DNA of 64,000 nucleotides from assembly GCA_014773175.1 (NCBI GenBank), contig VXCM01000248.1, forward strand, positions 160,209 to 224,208. The letters are read 5' to 3'. The notes under the pieces were generated by a model. The model saw nothing but the letters and a program-made list of their open reading frames with translations, was not told the origin of the DNA and did no database searches. The translations under genes and the position numbers were made by a program. Origin of the DNA: Lucifuga dentata (taxonomy: Eukaryota > Chordata > Actinopteri > Ophidiiformes > Bythitidae). Of the stretch, positions 18,021 to 30,969 are shown one piece after another (positions within the stretch are counted from its first letter, which is position 1; every line of letters begins with the position of its first letter).

Positions 18021-20672
18021 AATCATACTGTGATCTTTTTAATGGCAAAATGTTTTTGCGAAAACTTCAAACTTCTTCCGCCTCAAATTGCTCGCTGCAA
18101 AGTATGGGTGTGTCGACCATGGCGCTTCTTGATGACACGTGTTGCTGCATGGGTGTTCCATTGCACGTGCTGAGCAGCTCTTGGTAGCACAAATATCATG
18201 TGAAAGCTCCTTAATGCAGACAGATTACAGCTGTTACTGTCACACAGGGACCTGAAGGGAAGTCCACGACAAGTCTCTGACACATTCGGTCTCCAAGTAC
18301 TTGCTGGTGTTTTTAGTGTCACTGGTGAATTGAGGCACAGATGCGTCCTTGTTTTTACCAGGTTCATCAATATTGAGCAGATATGTCTTCTTGCAGGGTT
18401 CAGAGGAAGTTACAGACGTAAAGATTTCAAAACCTGCTGTTGTTGTTCAGTAGATATATGCACTTAGAATCAATTCAGAGTTAATGTTCATGCCTTAAAT
18501 CAATCTGCTCTGAGTCATCTTATCTTCACCCCAAAGATCAATCAATCAATCCCTCCTTCCTTTGTCCCTAACTTCATCTTCAACTGTCTTCATCTCTCGC
18601 ATGCTTTGGTTGATTGCACTGATCGAATTCAGCAGCAATAACAAAGATATTTTACATCATGTTCTCAGTGTGAAAAACTGCTGCAGCTTATTGTTTGTCA
18701 TCTGCATCCAAATTTGTTCCTTCTCGTTCTAAGTTATCTAAGCTAATGTGTTTGCGTTCCTGAAGTTTTGGGTTTTAATGCATATGCAGTGTGTGTGTGT
18801 GGGAAGAAGAGTTGTATTCTTGTAATTCATATTTATTTAAAAGGTGTTAATAGGAAAAAAAAAATGGTACAACTTTTTAATCCATTTTCTGGCAGGGAGG
18901 GATTTTCCAGCGTTTCTATACTAGGTAGATCCAAACAAATCCAGCTAATTGTGGCCTGTTTGGTGAACAAATGTCTTGTGTGTGTGTGTGAGTGTGAGTG
19001 TGTGTGAGAGAGAGAGAGAGAGAGATTCTTCCATGTTGTATATTTTCCTGCCCTATCTGCTAATATTATGCATGTGCAGCCTTTGCAGTGGCTCATGATG
19101 TGGAGAACAAAAAGACAAAATTATTCATTAATACACTATATTTTAATTACATTTCCAGGTTTGACTGACATTTTGGATTTTCATACTTTGTGTTTTGAAC
19201 ATGCCAGTTGTGATATGTGTGAAAACCTTGTAACTACAATAACTGTCTTTGGTCATAAGAGCGCTAAATTGTCCATCCATGGACACGTTTCATAATGCGA
19301 CGTAGAACCGCAGTTTAGAATCTGCGACCAGGGATTTCTTCATGTACAAAATCACGCCTTAAATCTCATAATGTAGGTCAGTTGTTTATCATTAATGTCA
19401 GTTTATTCCGATTTCAATCTGATTCAGGTGACAGTGGGGGGAAAGAAACAATTTATTGCTTTAATCAGATTAGAATCAAAGTTTTAACCTGCATGTAAAC
19501 GTCCAAGATCGACTTTAACTCAATTGTGTAATTTGAAGATATAAGGTTTTCACCCGACAGCCTATATAATATAGGTTATATAATATATATAACCTATAAT
19601 TGTTGGAATGTATCGTCTGTGTGTTTTGGTTGTTTGACTTTCAGTGGCAGCTGACCTGATCGATATTATTTTCTGAATGTTAAGTTTCTGTTGTCGTCGT
19701 CTTCCCTGGAATTTGTTCGTAAACGCAGTGCCTTGTTAAGGAGGTAAAATGTGGTTATTTAATATTCAAATCAGGATGTTTTGTTTGTGCGGTCGTGTTT
19801 TCAGGTGTTTTTTTTTTTAGGTGTTTGTTTTGACGAAGTTTGATTCAGAGTGCTTGGAAAATAATATTCGCACCAGGGATCAGTTCATCTTCAGTAAATG
19901 AACTCTGTAAGATACGCCGGTATTAAGATGAATACTTCTATTCTTCCCGTTTTAGGTTGTCGTACATATATGTATCTAAAGCATGTATAGGTAGATGTGC
20001 GATTTTATTCAAAATGGATCAGGACTTTATAAAAACACGATTGACTTCCGACCTCCTTTGTTTCCATAAAATCACATCAATCTGCAGATAAATTATATGA
20101 AATGATTCATCTTGAGTTCCAGTTTGTTATGATTTGAAGCCTGGAAGTAAACTGACTTCAGTCCACATTCAGTCGCTGTTCAATGAGAAACTTTCCAGCA
20201 ACCGTAATAATCTCAACCTTAAACGTTTTTCTCATCTGGTTTCTATTAACTTTATTTTTTTGTTGGAGATTGGGTGAATGAGAAATGTTTGTACTGAATT
20301 ATTAATTAAAGGACCCCAGTAAGCCCTTTTGTATCAAAATTCCTTTGAAAAAAATAAACTGGTAACTATTTTGACTTAATCTGTGTCTTGTGTTTGAGTT
20401 GGATTTGACTTTTTGCTGAGGTGATATTTTAGTTTGAATCAGAGATGGAACTTGGTTCAAAAAAAACTTGAGATCCAGTATCCAGAACATTTGGGGGGAT
20501 AAAAAAAATAATTTGATTTTAGAAAATTCTTTATATACTTCATTATGTGATCCACTTCTGATCAAGTCCTTCACATTCATTCTGTAAACACATTTTTCAA
20601 GGCTTCATTTGTTGTTTACAGGTTTGGCATAAATTCAGAAACTTTTATAAGCCAACATTTGTCTTCTTTTCT

Positions 20673-20704
<32 letters not shown>

Positions 20705-20870
20705 GCAGCTTTTCATGTAGTAAATGAAGCCAAATTGCACAAATAACTTTAAACTTCACAGGGTTCATAATTGTTAAAATGACTGCTTGTGGCTTTATTT
20801 GTGGACCATTCTGTGCAATAGACAAAAAAAAAAAAAANAAACCTCTAGGAAAAAGGAGAATGGGAGAGTG
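18021..20870. other. Intergenic DNA between E2F1 and the transglutaminase gene
   Basis: No exon-like reading frame, RNA gene or complete element is visible. The stretch holds a GT/GA microsatellite near 18979-19024 and an AT-rich palindromic run near 19560-19600. A T-run and an A-run containing an N lie near 20680-20840. The segment 20500-20640 is similar to 30975-31120 (shared 'tgattttagaaaattctt' and 'catttgt.gtttacag..ttggca' blocks). Confidence 0.5.
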
Positions 20871-20956
20871 AGATGTTATCAGCAGGGGTGGGTGGGGATG
20901 GGGGCGGAGTCAGTTTGACATTCCTTGCCATCACCTACAACACCTCTTGTCAGAAA

Positions 20957-22436
20957 ATGGACCGCAAACAGCACACATACAACACCATCGAAGGTAAGTT
21001 CACTCTGCAAAACATGAACATTTCCAGAGTACAAGTTTCTTTCGAGCTGCTTTAAATGGAGAAAGATTTCATAGCTCGACATCTTGTTTGAGGTTTTAAA
21101 CAAATGAGCCTTTGTTTTAAATTAAAAGCCAGTAATGAAGCCTGTCAGCTTCCCAAAACAGCTTCAGATTTTTCATTTTTATGACTTAACATGTTCAAGA
21201 TTTGGTTTTCTTGGTTCTAGCTTGCTCAGACATTTGGCTCCCAAACAACCAAGCTGACAATAATCAGATCAATCAGATGCATCACCTTGAAGTTACTTTT
21301 GTTTTCCCTTTTAGACAGAATTTTAGATTATGTGTTGTAATCTTAAAATCTTCAAATTTTTACTAAAGAATTTTCAGATTTCTTCCAACACTCCCTTTCA
21401 GCAATATATGCTAATAAATCTAAGACAGGCTGTTGAAGTCTCAAGTCAGGTCAAGTTAATCTGTTGCCTGGCTCAAAGGGCTTTACAGGCCCGCACATCA
21501 ATGGTTCCTGACCCAGCCCAAGCTCTCTAAGAAGACAAGGAAAAACTCCCCCCAAAAAACATTTAATATATAAGGAAAAAAGGAAGAAACCTAGGAGAAG
21601 CAATTCAAAGAGAGATTTCCTCTCCTCAAAAGCCGGGAGTCCAATATGAGCCGAAGGGGGACAAATAGGAAAATTTACAAAGACCTAGAAAACAGTGATA
21701 CAACGGCATATTAGGTCCATATAAGATGAAAAAAAAGAGGGGGCATTATTTTGAGTTTTTAAACTGGCAAATTTTAAAACGAGTTTTAAAACTCGAAAAT
21801 TTGCCAGTTTTAACAGCCCATATGCTTATGATAATTTGATGATTTTTTCACTAAAAGTACAAGAATTTCTTTATTACTAAATCCGATGGAAAAGTATAAT
21901 TTCATAAGGTCATGTACTCACAAAAAACCTCGTAAATTTGCGAATTTTTAAACTGGCAGATTTGTGAGTTTTTAAACTGGCAGATTTGTGAGTTTTTAAA
22001 CTGGCAAATTTGCGAGTTTGAAAACTCGAAATAATGCCTCCCTCAATTTTTTTTTTTTTGTCTTATATTGCCTAATGTGCCATCGTACAAGGAAGCATTC
22101 ATTATAAGATGACTTTTTTCCTTTATTTTTTTTTTTTTAAGTTTTGAGTGTAAATGACAGCTCTCATGTTACAGAATGTGGTTTAAGAATGTGACATGCA
22201 TGAACGCACATGAATGTGACAACGGTTGTCATATCTTTCATAACAAGCCACACAGCCATAAATTATGCAATAAGAAAAAAAAGTCAGATCGTAACTACGT
22301 CCAGTGGTGCTGCAGAAAGATGTGAAGTGAAAATATTGGGGTGACTCACAATTTATTATACACTATGCCAGCTAATATTGTGAAATTTCTCCAACTTAAA
22401 GGAAATTCTTTGATGGCTGCAGATTTCTCTGAGTTT

Positions 22437-22474
<38 letters not shown>

Positions 22475-25400
22475 CTACGTTTATAGAACGCAAGAGCACA
22501 TACACATGCTTGTCATTGTTTTAATGCTTCTTAATTTTTTTCATGAGTTTTTCCTGATGCTTAAAAACATGTAGTGAGGACAGGCTGTTTGTATGCAGAT
22601 AGAATCAGGACATGGTTCTTTACCTGCAGCAGGTGTCTCTCCTCTCTGTCAGGTGAATGTGTTCAGGTCCTGCAAAATTTCATAGTGAGAGAGAGAGAGA
22701 GAGAGAGAGCAGATGGTCTAAAATGGTATTGTTTCCTTCTAACAATCCTCTGATTTAAACGGACACGATGCTGTTTTAGACCACACACCACCGTGACCAG
22801 ATTTTCATTGTAAACCTTTTGTTTTTCCAGCTACAAAAAATTACCCTTGCCGATTAAAGTATGTCAACTTTGAGGTCTACGAAAACCACATTTGCCATGC
22901 AACATCGGGGCTCAGCAGCCAGCACCTGGTGGTCCGCCGAGGGAAACCGTTCAAACTCACTCTGCTGTTCCACGGCCGAGCGTGGATCCCTCACATCGAG
23001 AACCTGGTGCTGGAGGTTTGGCTAGGTACAAAAGTCTGGCAGCGTTTCAGCTTCAGTCAAAGAGGGTTTTACATTTTCCATATTTGAAATAAAACATTTG
23101 AGTGCTTTTTTTTCATTTAATCTTCATACATGTGTATGAATACCAATATTGATGTTGATGTTTATCTTTAATGTCTCTAAATAGGAACATCTTCACAGGA
23201 AAATGAAAAGGATTCCTTTTTTAATCTTCTGAACATGACAGGAAAGGATGGGACAGACAAGACCCGACAGTAAAGAGCAGAGCAGGATGAGACCAGCAGG
23301 ACAAAATGATGTAGGGCAGGACAGGAAGGGAAAGAGAAAGAAAATACATGAAAGGAAAAGCAGGAAATGGAAAAGACAAGAGAGGACAGGACAGATCAGA
23401 AAGGACTGGACAGAAAACAGCAGGACAGAAATGAAATGGATCAGAAATGAAACAGATCAGGACAGGATAGAAATGGACAGGACAGAAAACAGGACAGACA
23501 TAAAGATGCCAGACAAGGACAGGACAGAACAAGAAAATACAGGAAAAGAAAAGACAGGACAGGGCAGATGAAGACATGCAGGATAAGACTGGACAGAACA
23601 GGACACAACAGAATAGGACAAAAACAGAGTAGCACTGGACAGGACAAGATAAGATAGCATCTGAAGGCAGGACAGGACAGAACAGAGCTGAACAGGATAT
23701 ATTACAAAAGGGCAAAATAGAAAATGAAAGAAAAGGACGGGACAAGAGCAAGAAAATACTGAAAATACTGAAAATACAGGAAAAAAGAAAAGAAGATGGG
23801 ACAGAGGACAACAGGACATGATAGTATATGAAGGCAGGACAAAATAGAACAGAAACAGGACAGGAAAGCATGGTAAGACAGAAAAGGAAAACGGAAAACT
23901 GATCAGAACAGAACACAAGACAGAACAAAACAGGACAAACCCAAGAAAGACAATTGTTATGTCCAAGCAGGAGTGTCTCTCTATGTTGTCTTTCACCATG
24001 CAGGGGGTCTCTCAGAGAGGATCCCGGTCCAGTTCTTTGGGGAGCGGACAGACTCCCAAAGTTGGTCAGCTCAAGTCTACCCAGGAGACCTGCAGCTTCA
24101 GTCAATCACCGTCCACCTCTGCTCGCCTGTCCTGTCCTCCGTGTCTCTGCATAACCTCCTGGTCCACATCGAGACCAAGTGGCACGTACGGAGCTACACA
24201 GCTGGAAGCTTCGTGCTGCTCTGCAACCCCTGGCTAAAGGGTGAGTCTGTATAGTAATAATTATACATTCTTAGTATATCTTTACATACTGAATGTTAAT
24301 TTATTACACATATAGACACACAGGTAACAGTTTACCTAAATGAAGAGATTTCTGATTTCTGATGAATAATTAGCTGTGAACGTATTATATAATGAATGTG
24401 AGAAATGATTAGTTGTATGTCATATATAACTTCAGAGCTCTGATATTTAAAGGACCATACCACCCATTTGCATGTTTGAGCCTAATATTCAATTTTCATA
24501 CACGGAACATTACTGACAACCATTTCCCAAAGGATAAAACTGTATTCCAGCTTTCCTGATATTAAAAAAAAATCTCTTAATCTTTCAAAATCAAATATTC
24601 AAACAATACACCCACCTTAAAAATCAATATTTCGCCTGCTAATAGTTACGCAGCCTTATGAAGTCATTTAAATTTTTCAATAAACGTAGGTCTTCTTTTG
24701 GGTCTATATTTCCCGATGGAGACATACATTCACTCCACGCTTTTTATTACATTTAAACGCTAAAATTACGAAACTTCTAAAAAGAAAACAAACCCTGAAT
24801 ATACGTGTTGTTCGCGATGTGATGGATTACCTATCCCAAGAATGTTGCAAGTATCAACAAGTTGATTTTAATAGCGTATCAGAATGAACTGAAACCAATG
24901 GTCTGGAAAGTAGGAAAAACATTTTTAATTTACCAAGCATGGCACTTTGCCATGCTCAACTCAATCTTAGGTACATAATCTGAGTGAAGTTACCCNTGCA
25001 AAACTCCAGGAAAATAGTCTCTTAAATAATGTCACAAACCAGCACAAACAAACAAGGTCATTTTGGGTCAATTTGAAGCAGGTCGGGGAGGCTGAGTGAC
25101 CTCCGAATGACCTATAAAGTATCCTTTAATATCTAAAGAAATTATAGAAGCACAAACAAAAATTTTAACAGCACCATCTGTGCTATTACACAGCATTAGT
25201 TTATACTGGCAATCTCATGACTTTTGAGTGTGTGTGTGTGTGTGTGTGTTGCTTTATAATAAATCCTTCCACATCCCTTCCTTTGTTATTCAGATGATCC
25301 AGTGTACATGCCCCTGGATGTCCAAATACAAGAATATGTGCAGAGTGACTTGGGGTTGGTGTACATGGGAAGCCATCTAAACGTGTGTAAACGGCCCTGG

Positions 25401-25519
25401 TCATTTGATCAGGTAGGTACAAATTGTGTACTTTTTATTTATTTTATTATTAATGTTATTTTATTTTACATTTATCTGATGGCTGTGATTACCAGTGCTA
25501 TTGCTATCCTGTTCAATTC

Positions 25520-25574
<55 letters not shown>

Positions 25575-25640
25575 ACCTACCTACCTACCTACCTACCTAC
25601 CTACCTACCTACCTACCTTCCTTCCTTCCTTCCTTCCTTC

Positions 25641-25686
<46 letters not shown>

Positions 25687-28600
25687 GTTTTTCTGACCAT
25701 CCTAAATTGGAGAACCTTGTGTCTCCAGTTCTTGGGGACCTTTATCATTTTATTACATCCAGTAAATTAACACTGCAAAGAACCATTCTTCTCTACAAGT
25801 ACTTTTTTTTTAACTTTTACTTTTTACTTTTTTTTTTTTTTAACATTGACTGTTAGCATTAGTGCTAAAGCTTTGGAATATTTGTCCACCGTTGCATTTC
25901 TTTGAGTACTTCTTACACAACAGGTTTCCTAGATGAAACTATTGTGAATATATATTATCACAACATGCAGCACAGCTATATTTATGTGTGTGTTTGTGTA
26001 TGTGCACACAGTACGAGCCCGGGGTTCTAGAGGCATGTCTGAAGCTCCTGCAGGTCAGCCCACAGCATCTCAGAGACAAACAGAGAGACTACGTTGGACG
26101 GGCAGACCCTGTCTACCTCAGCAGGGTGCTCTGTACTATGGTGAGAGAAAATACAGTCATACAATATATTTACAGATACATGGATAGATCAGTCCTGTCT
26201 CCTCTTTCCAAGGTGAACTGTAATGATGACCTGGGTCTTGTGGAGGGGAAGTGGGACGGCAGCTACAGAGGAGGTGTCAGTCCCACAGAGTGGAGCGGCA
26301 GCGCNGGAGGGGAAGTGGGACGGCAGCTACAGAGGAGGTGTCAGTCCCACAGAGTGGAGCGGCAGCGCTGACATCCTTCACCGCTGGGTGGTGTCCAAAT
26401 GCAGGCCAGTGCGCTATGGACAGTGCTGGGTGTTCGCCTCTGTCCTCTGCACAGGTGCCATCATGCTGTTCTACGTCTCAATTCATTTTTTAGGCAGATC
26501 CAGAACCTGCTGAGAGGGTCACAGGTCAAAGGTCTTAGTGTCTGACAGTGTTTCCTTTCTGAATATACTCGAGTATAAGACGAGTTTTTTTTTGTTGTTT
26601 TGCCAAATTTCACAACGCAAATCGGGGTTCAGCTTATACACAAGTAATTCAGATCAGATCCCAGAGAATGAAATTTCCAGTCGTAGAAATACTACAATTA
26701 CCACTACCCATGGAAAACAGTTTAAATCATACCTTAGAATGAGATATTTCCTGACTAAACATCTTATTCAGCACATTTTGCGGCAGCATGATCCGTCAGT
26801 TACAGTATCAGCTGCTGAAATAAATATCATGTTTACCGGTACGTGGATTATTCTCAGAAAATCAGAGGAATACTATGACAATACCCAGAAAAACAGGTAA
26901 TTTGCTTAAATAAATTGATGGAACAACATCAGGGGGTCAGCTGAGGGAATTCCAAAACTCTGTATGGAGGAATGTCCAGCACATAGACAGACCCTCATCG
27001 CCTCAGGTACAGGATAATTACTGAAAACACGTAAAATGGGTGAGATTCTTAACAAAAAAAAAGAAAAAAACTCACCATAATTACACAGCTAAATAAGCTA
27101 AATAAGCGCCGTGATAATTATAGCTCATTTGTAAAACTTTCCTTACCTTCATCAATGCGATTCAGATGAGGAAGAGGAGTCCGGAAAACTTTATGTTAGC
27201 TAATGTCACTTACGGTAATCAGCTGTTTACCGGTACATGGATTATTTTCAGAAAAACACAGGAATACTATGACGATTCACAGAAAAAAACAGATAATTTG
27301 CTAAACAAATAAACTGATGGAACAACATCAGGGGGTCGTCTTATATGTGGGTTTCTTTAAATATCTAAATTTGCAGGTCAAAATCAGGGGTCAGCTTATA
27401 GTCGAGTATTTATGGTAAGCGGGCCTGTTTGTGTTTTTCAGTACATCTTCACCTTTCTACCGCTACATTTATGCGTCCAGGTAAAAGTGATGCAATAGCA
27501 TGTATATCAGATTGTGAACATATAACCAGTAAAAAGGACAGAATCTGATACAACTCAGATCAAACATGTGCTCGTACCAGGAGAAGTTTAGCCTTAACTT
27601 GAGCCAAACTTTGCCATGCAAACAATGTTTCAGAGGAGGAAAAGTTCTTTGTTTATTCAGTGATGAGAGTGTTGGGAATTCCTTCCCGGGTGGTGACGGT
27701 GTTCAACTCAGCCCACGACACCAATAACAACCTGAAAACTGAAGAGATTTACTCAACCAGAGGGGAGAAGTGTGAGAAGCTCGGCTTGTCGAAGGACAGC
27801 ATTTGGTTGGTGTCTATTTAATGTTTAAATAAAAGTCTGTTATGTCTATTATAAACTACTGAATCCATGTCTGTAAGAGGTGTTTTTCTGACCATCTAAA
27901 TTGTCTCTTGAGGAGCCTTTATGATTTTATTACGTCCACTGTCTGCTTGCATATAAACTGTATTTATGTATCTGTACGTGCACACATTTGTGTCTTTTCT
28001 TGTTTCATGTCTCGCTTCAGTTCTTTGAATGCGTTTAGGTTATCTTGTAAGTCTTGTTTGAGATTTTGTATATCGCTGCAGATGCTAGTTAGCCACGCTA
28101 GCAATGCTTCTGTATGGTCAGGGTTTTCTGTAGCAGCCTTCTCAAGTTCATTTCCCTAGTTGTCTTCTTTCTCCTCCATTCTATCTTGTTTCTTTCCCTT
28201 TCTGGTTCTTTTGCTTGCCTTTTTTTTTTTTTTNCCTTTTTTTTTTTTTGCTTTCACTCATGGCAACAACATGTAATTAAAACTTGAACTTATACAAGCT
28301 TTGTATAGAGTTTATCCTACCGTCTTGAGAGAGAGCTAGCTTACCATGCTGCTGCTTACACCGTCGCCGCCATCTTCCCAGAAGTCCTGGTTTGTGTCTT
28401 TTCATGTCTGCAAGAATTCATTTCTTTGTGTGTATGTTCATTCTTATCTACATTCACATGAACAGTATGTATGCATGTATGCAGGAACTTCCATGTGTGG
28501 GTAGAGCGCTGGATGAGAAGACCAGACCTTGGTCCAGGGTTTGACGGCTGGCAAGTCATAGACCCGACTCCCCAAGACAAGAGTGCAGGTGGACACTCGT

Positions 28601-30903
28601 GATGGCGCTGTTGTCCATCTAAACCTGAAATGTGTCTCATCCTGTTGGCTGATAATCAACACGTGTCTCTGCAGGGATCTTCTGCTGCGGTCCGTGCCCC
28701 GTGGTCGCCATTCAGAAACGCTGCCTCCATGTCCCGTATGACACCTCCTTCATCTACACCTCCGTTGACGCTGATGTCATCCAGCTGATTGTGCGTAATG
28801 GACTGGTGGTGGGGAGGACAGTGGACACCCAGTTGGTAGGACAGCTGATCTACACCAAGAGCATCGGGTCGGATGTACCAGAGAATCTGACAGAGGCTTA
28901 TAAGGGCAAGAGAAGTAAGATGGAGTCTTCTGTAATGCAAATATAAATGTAATACAGATACTGTTACCTCCAGACGTTCAGGGCGTTTTCACTGCAAAAA
29001 CACTGGTGCTCGGCTGGAAAAAAACACTTCTGTGCCTCCTTTTTCTTTTCCCCCTCCAAAACTTGCTGGTTTGGAGCAAAGGAACCATGACGTCACCAGC
29101 CAGGAGGCAGGAAATGCCTTGTTCTTTACTCGTTTACCTTTGCAGCATTTCAGCAAAACTCCTAAAACCAGGTGTACTTGCAAGGCTAGCATTAGCTAGC
29201 AACACAAGCTTCTCCATGACAGTTTGTTGTTGTCCTCGACCTCCGTCTTTTCCGCTCCCCGGGCTTACGTCTGTAAAGTTGGCGTCATCGCATTGTTAGT
29301 TCAGCTCTCAGGGTAGTAGAAATGTAGGCCGGTTCTTAGAGGGGCGGAGCTTAGCACCGGCCGAGCACCAGCACCAACACGGCATTGGTGGAAACAATAT
29401 GTGACTCAGAATGTCTTCTGTATAAGATCTCTTCCTACTGGATAACAAAGTTTGTCTCATGTTTCTTTTCTTTTTAGGAGCAAGAAGTCTACAGCGTAAT
29501 GCAACGAGCAAACGTCAATCTTTCTGTAAGAGAGCATCATCAGCCTCTTTTCTCCATATAAAAACAAAAATACGTGTGCACAAAGTTTGCAAACTGGAGT
29601 AAATGGTGACAAAGAAACAGACTGAAGTGTGGTGATAAAACAAAAGCTTACTGTGGCGACATTCTGAAGCAAATAATTATGTGGAATTTTCTGCTCACAT
29701 GGAAAATTTATCCCATAATTATTCCTTTGTTTGTTGTGTTTTTGCAAGCGTATGGATAAATTACTGTGAGTTGGGAACAGGATAAACACGGGATTGGGAT
29801 TGAAATTTCTGGTCCTTCACTGATTTTGGCTTCTAATTGTCAAACTGGAGAAGCATTCCTGCTGGAAGCGTCACATTTCTCTATAAAATCAGTCTCTTTA
29901 ATAGCTGCAAAACTGAATTTTAAAAGGGGTCGTGTTGTTTTTTTGGTGGTTATTTCCCCTCATGTATTGTGTAATACAGTAGGGAATCAAAACTTGAGAT
30001 TCATGCTGACAGAAATGTATCAAGGAAAAAGAACCTATCAACAACCTGATGAGACTTTTACTTCCATAACGTAACACGTTGACATAGACACATACACCAA
30101 GCACAAGGCAAGCGACCAGCATCCCGTGTTCAGTCAGACATTGTGTAGATAAATGTGGTTTTTGCACATTAAAGCATTGCAACAATTTCAAAATAGACCC
30201 CTAAATGAAACTAAGAACATGAAAATATATGTCCACTTTAGATATTGATACTTCATCCTCCATTTTGATGCTCCCTTATTGGTGCATCTGACTGGGCTGA
30301 ATCATTCTCTGTAGTTATTTTCAGGTTTAATCTTAAAGTGGAAACTGAACTTAGCATGTTAGCATTTTTACATTTGAATTTAATGACACCATCTTCTGAA
30401 AAACGTACTCTCATTTTGTTGCAGTAATGGCAGCTAGATCACATCCTGACATTTCATCCAGTCCCCTACTAAATGAAACAAGTACTCTGATGTTTCTATG
30501 CTACATTTTATTAGTGTAAAAATGATTATTTCATTCAAGTCTGTGGTTTCATTTTCAAATACTAAATAAATGATGCATTTAGGGTTTCCCACCTCAGTCT
30601 TTTCATGTCTCTGCAGTCCCATAAATGTAATAAAAAGCATGTAGCATGAATAGTATGAAAATGAGACCACATGGAATCATTAATATTGTTACTTTTAAAA
30701 ATATCATTGAATAGATTCTGCACAAAAATAATATTGATCTGTTGTTACTTTAAAGGAAAAATCTTTTGCTATAGCCTGCTGAAGTGACAGCTAATCAAGA
30801 GAATGAAATAGGATTTGAGAAAATTTCTTATTTTTCTAAACTTGATGTTAGAAAAATCTTTATTCTAGACATTTTTTCACATTTAAAAAACAGGAAAATT
30901 CTC

Positions 30904-30969
<66 letters not shown>

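Noticed and set aside
20873..20956. Upstream in-frame ATG for the transglutaminase
   Set aside because: It would add 28 Gly/Val-rich residues not typical of the family, and the stretch holds a GC box that looks like promoter; the ATG at 20957 is preferred, though not proven.
21752..22030. Regularly spaced repeats considered as a CRISPR-like array
   Set aside because: Units are adjacent tandem copies inside a transposon in a vertebrate genome, with no unique spacers.
23221..24105. 294-codon open frame on the minus strand
   Set aside because: It is the translation of the polypurine tract (endless Cys/Pro/Ser/Leu/Phe) and overlaps real transglutaminase exon 3 on the other strand.
25302..25856. 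184-codon plus-strand frame
   Set aside because: Only its first part is transglutaminase exon 4; the rest is a tetranucleotide microsatellite read as Leu/Ser/Phe/Pro repeats after the donor at 25413.
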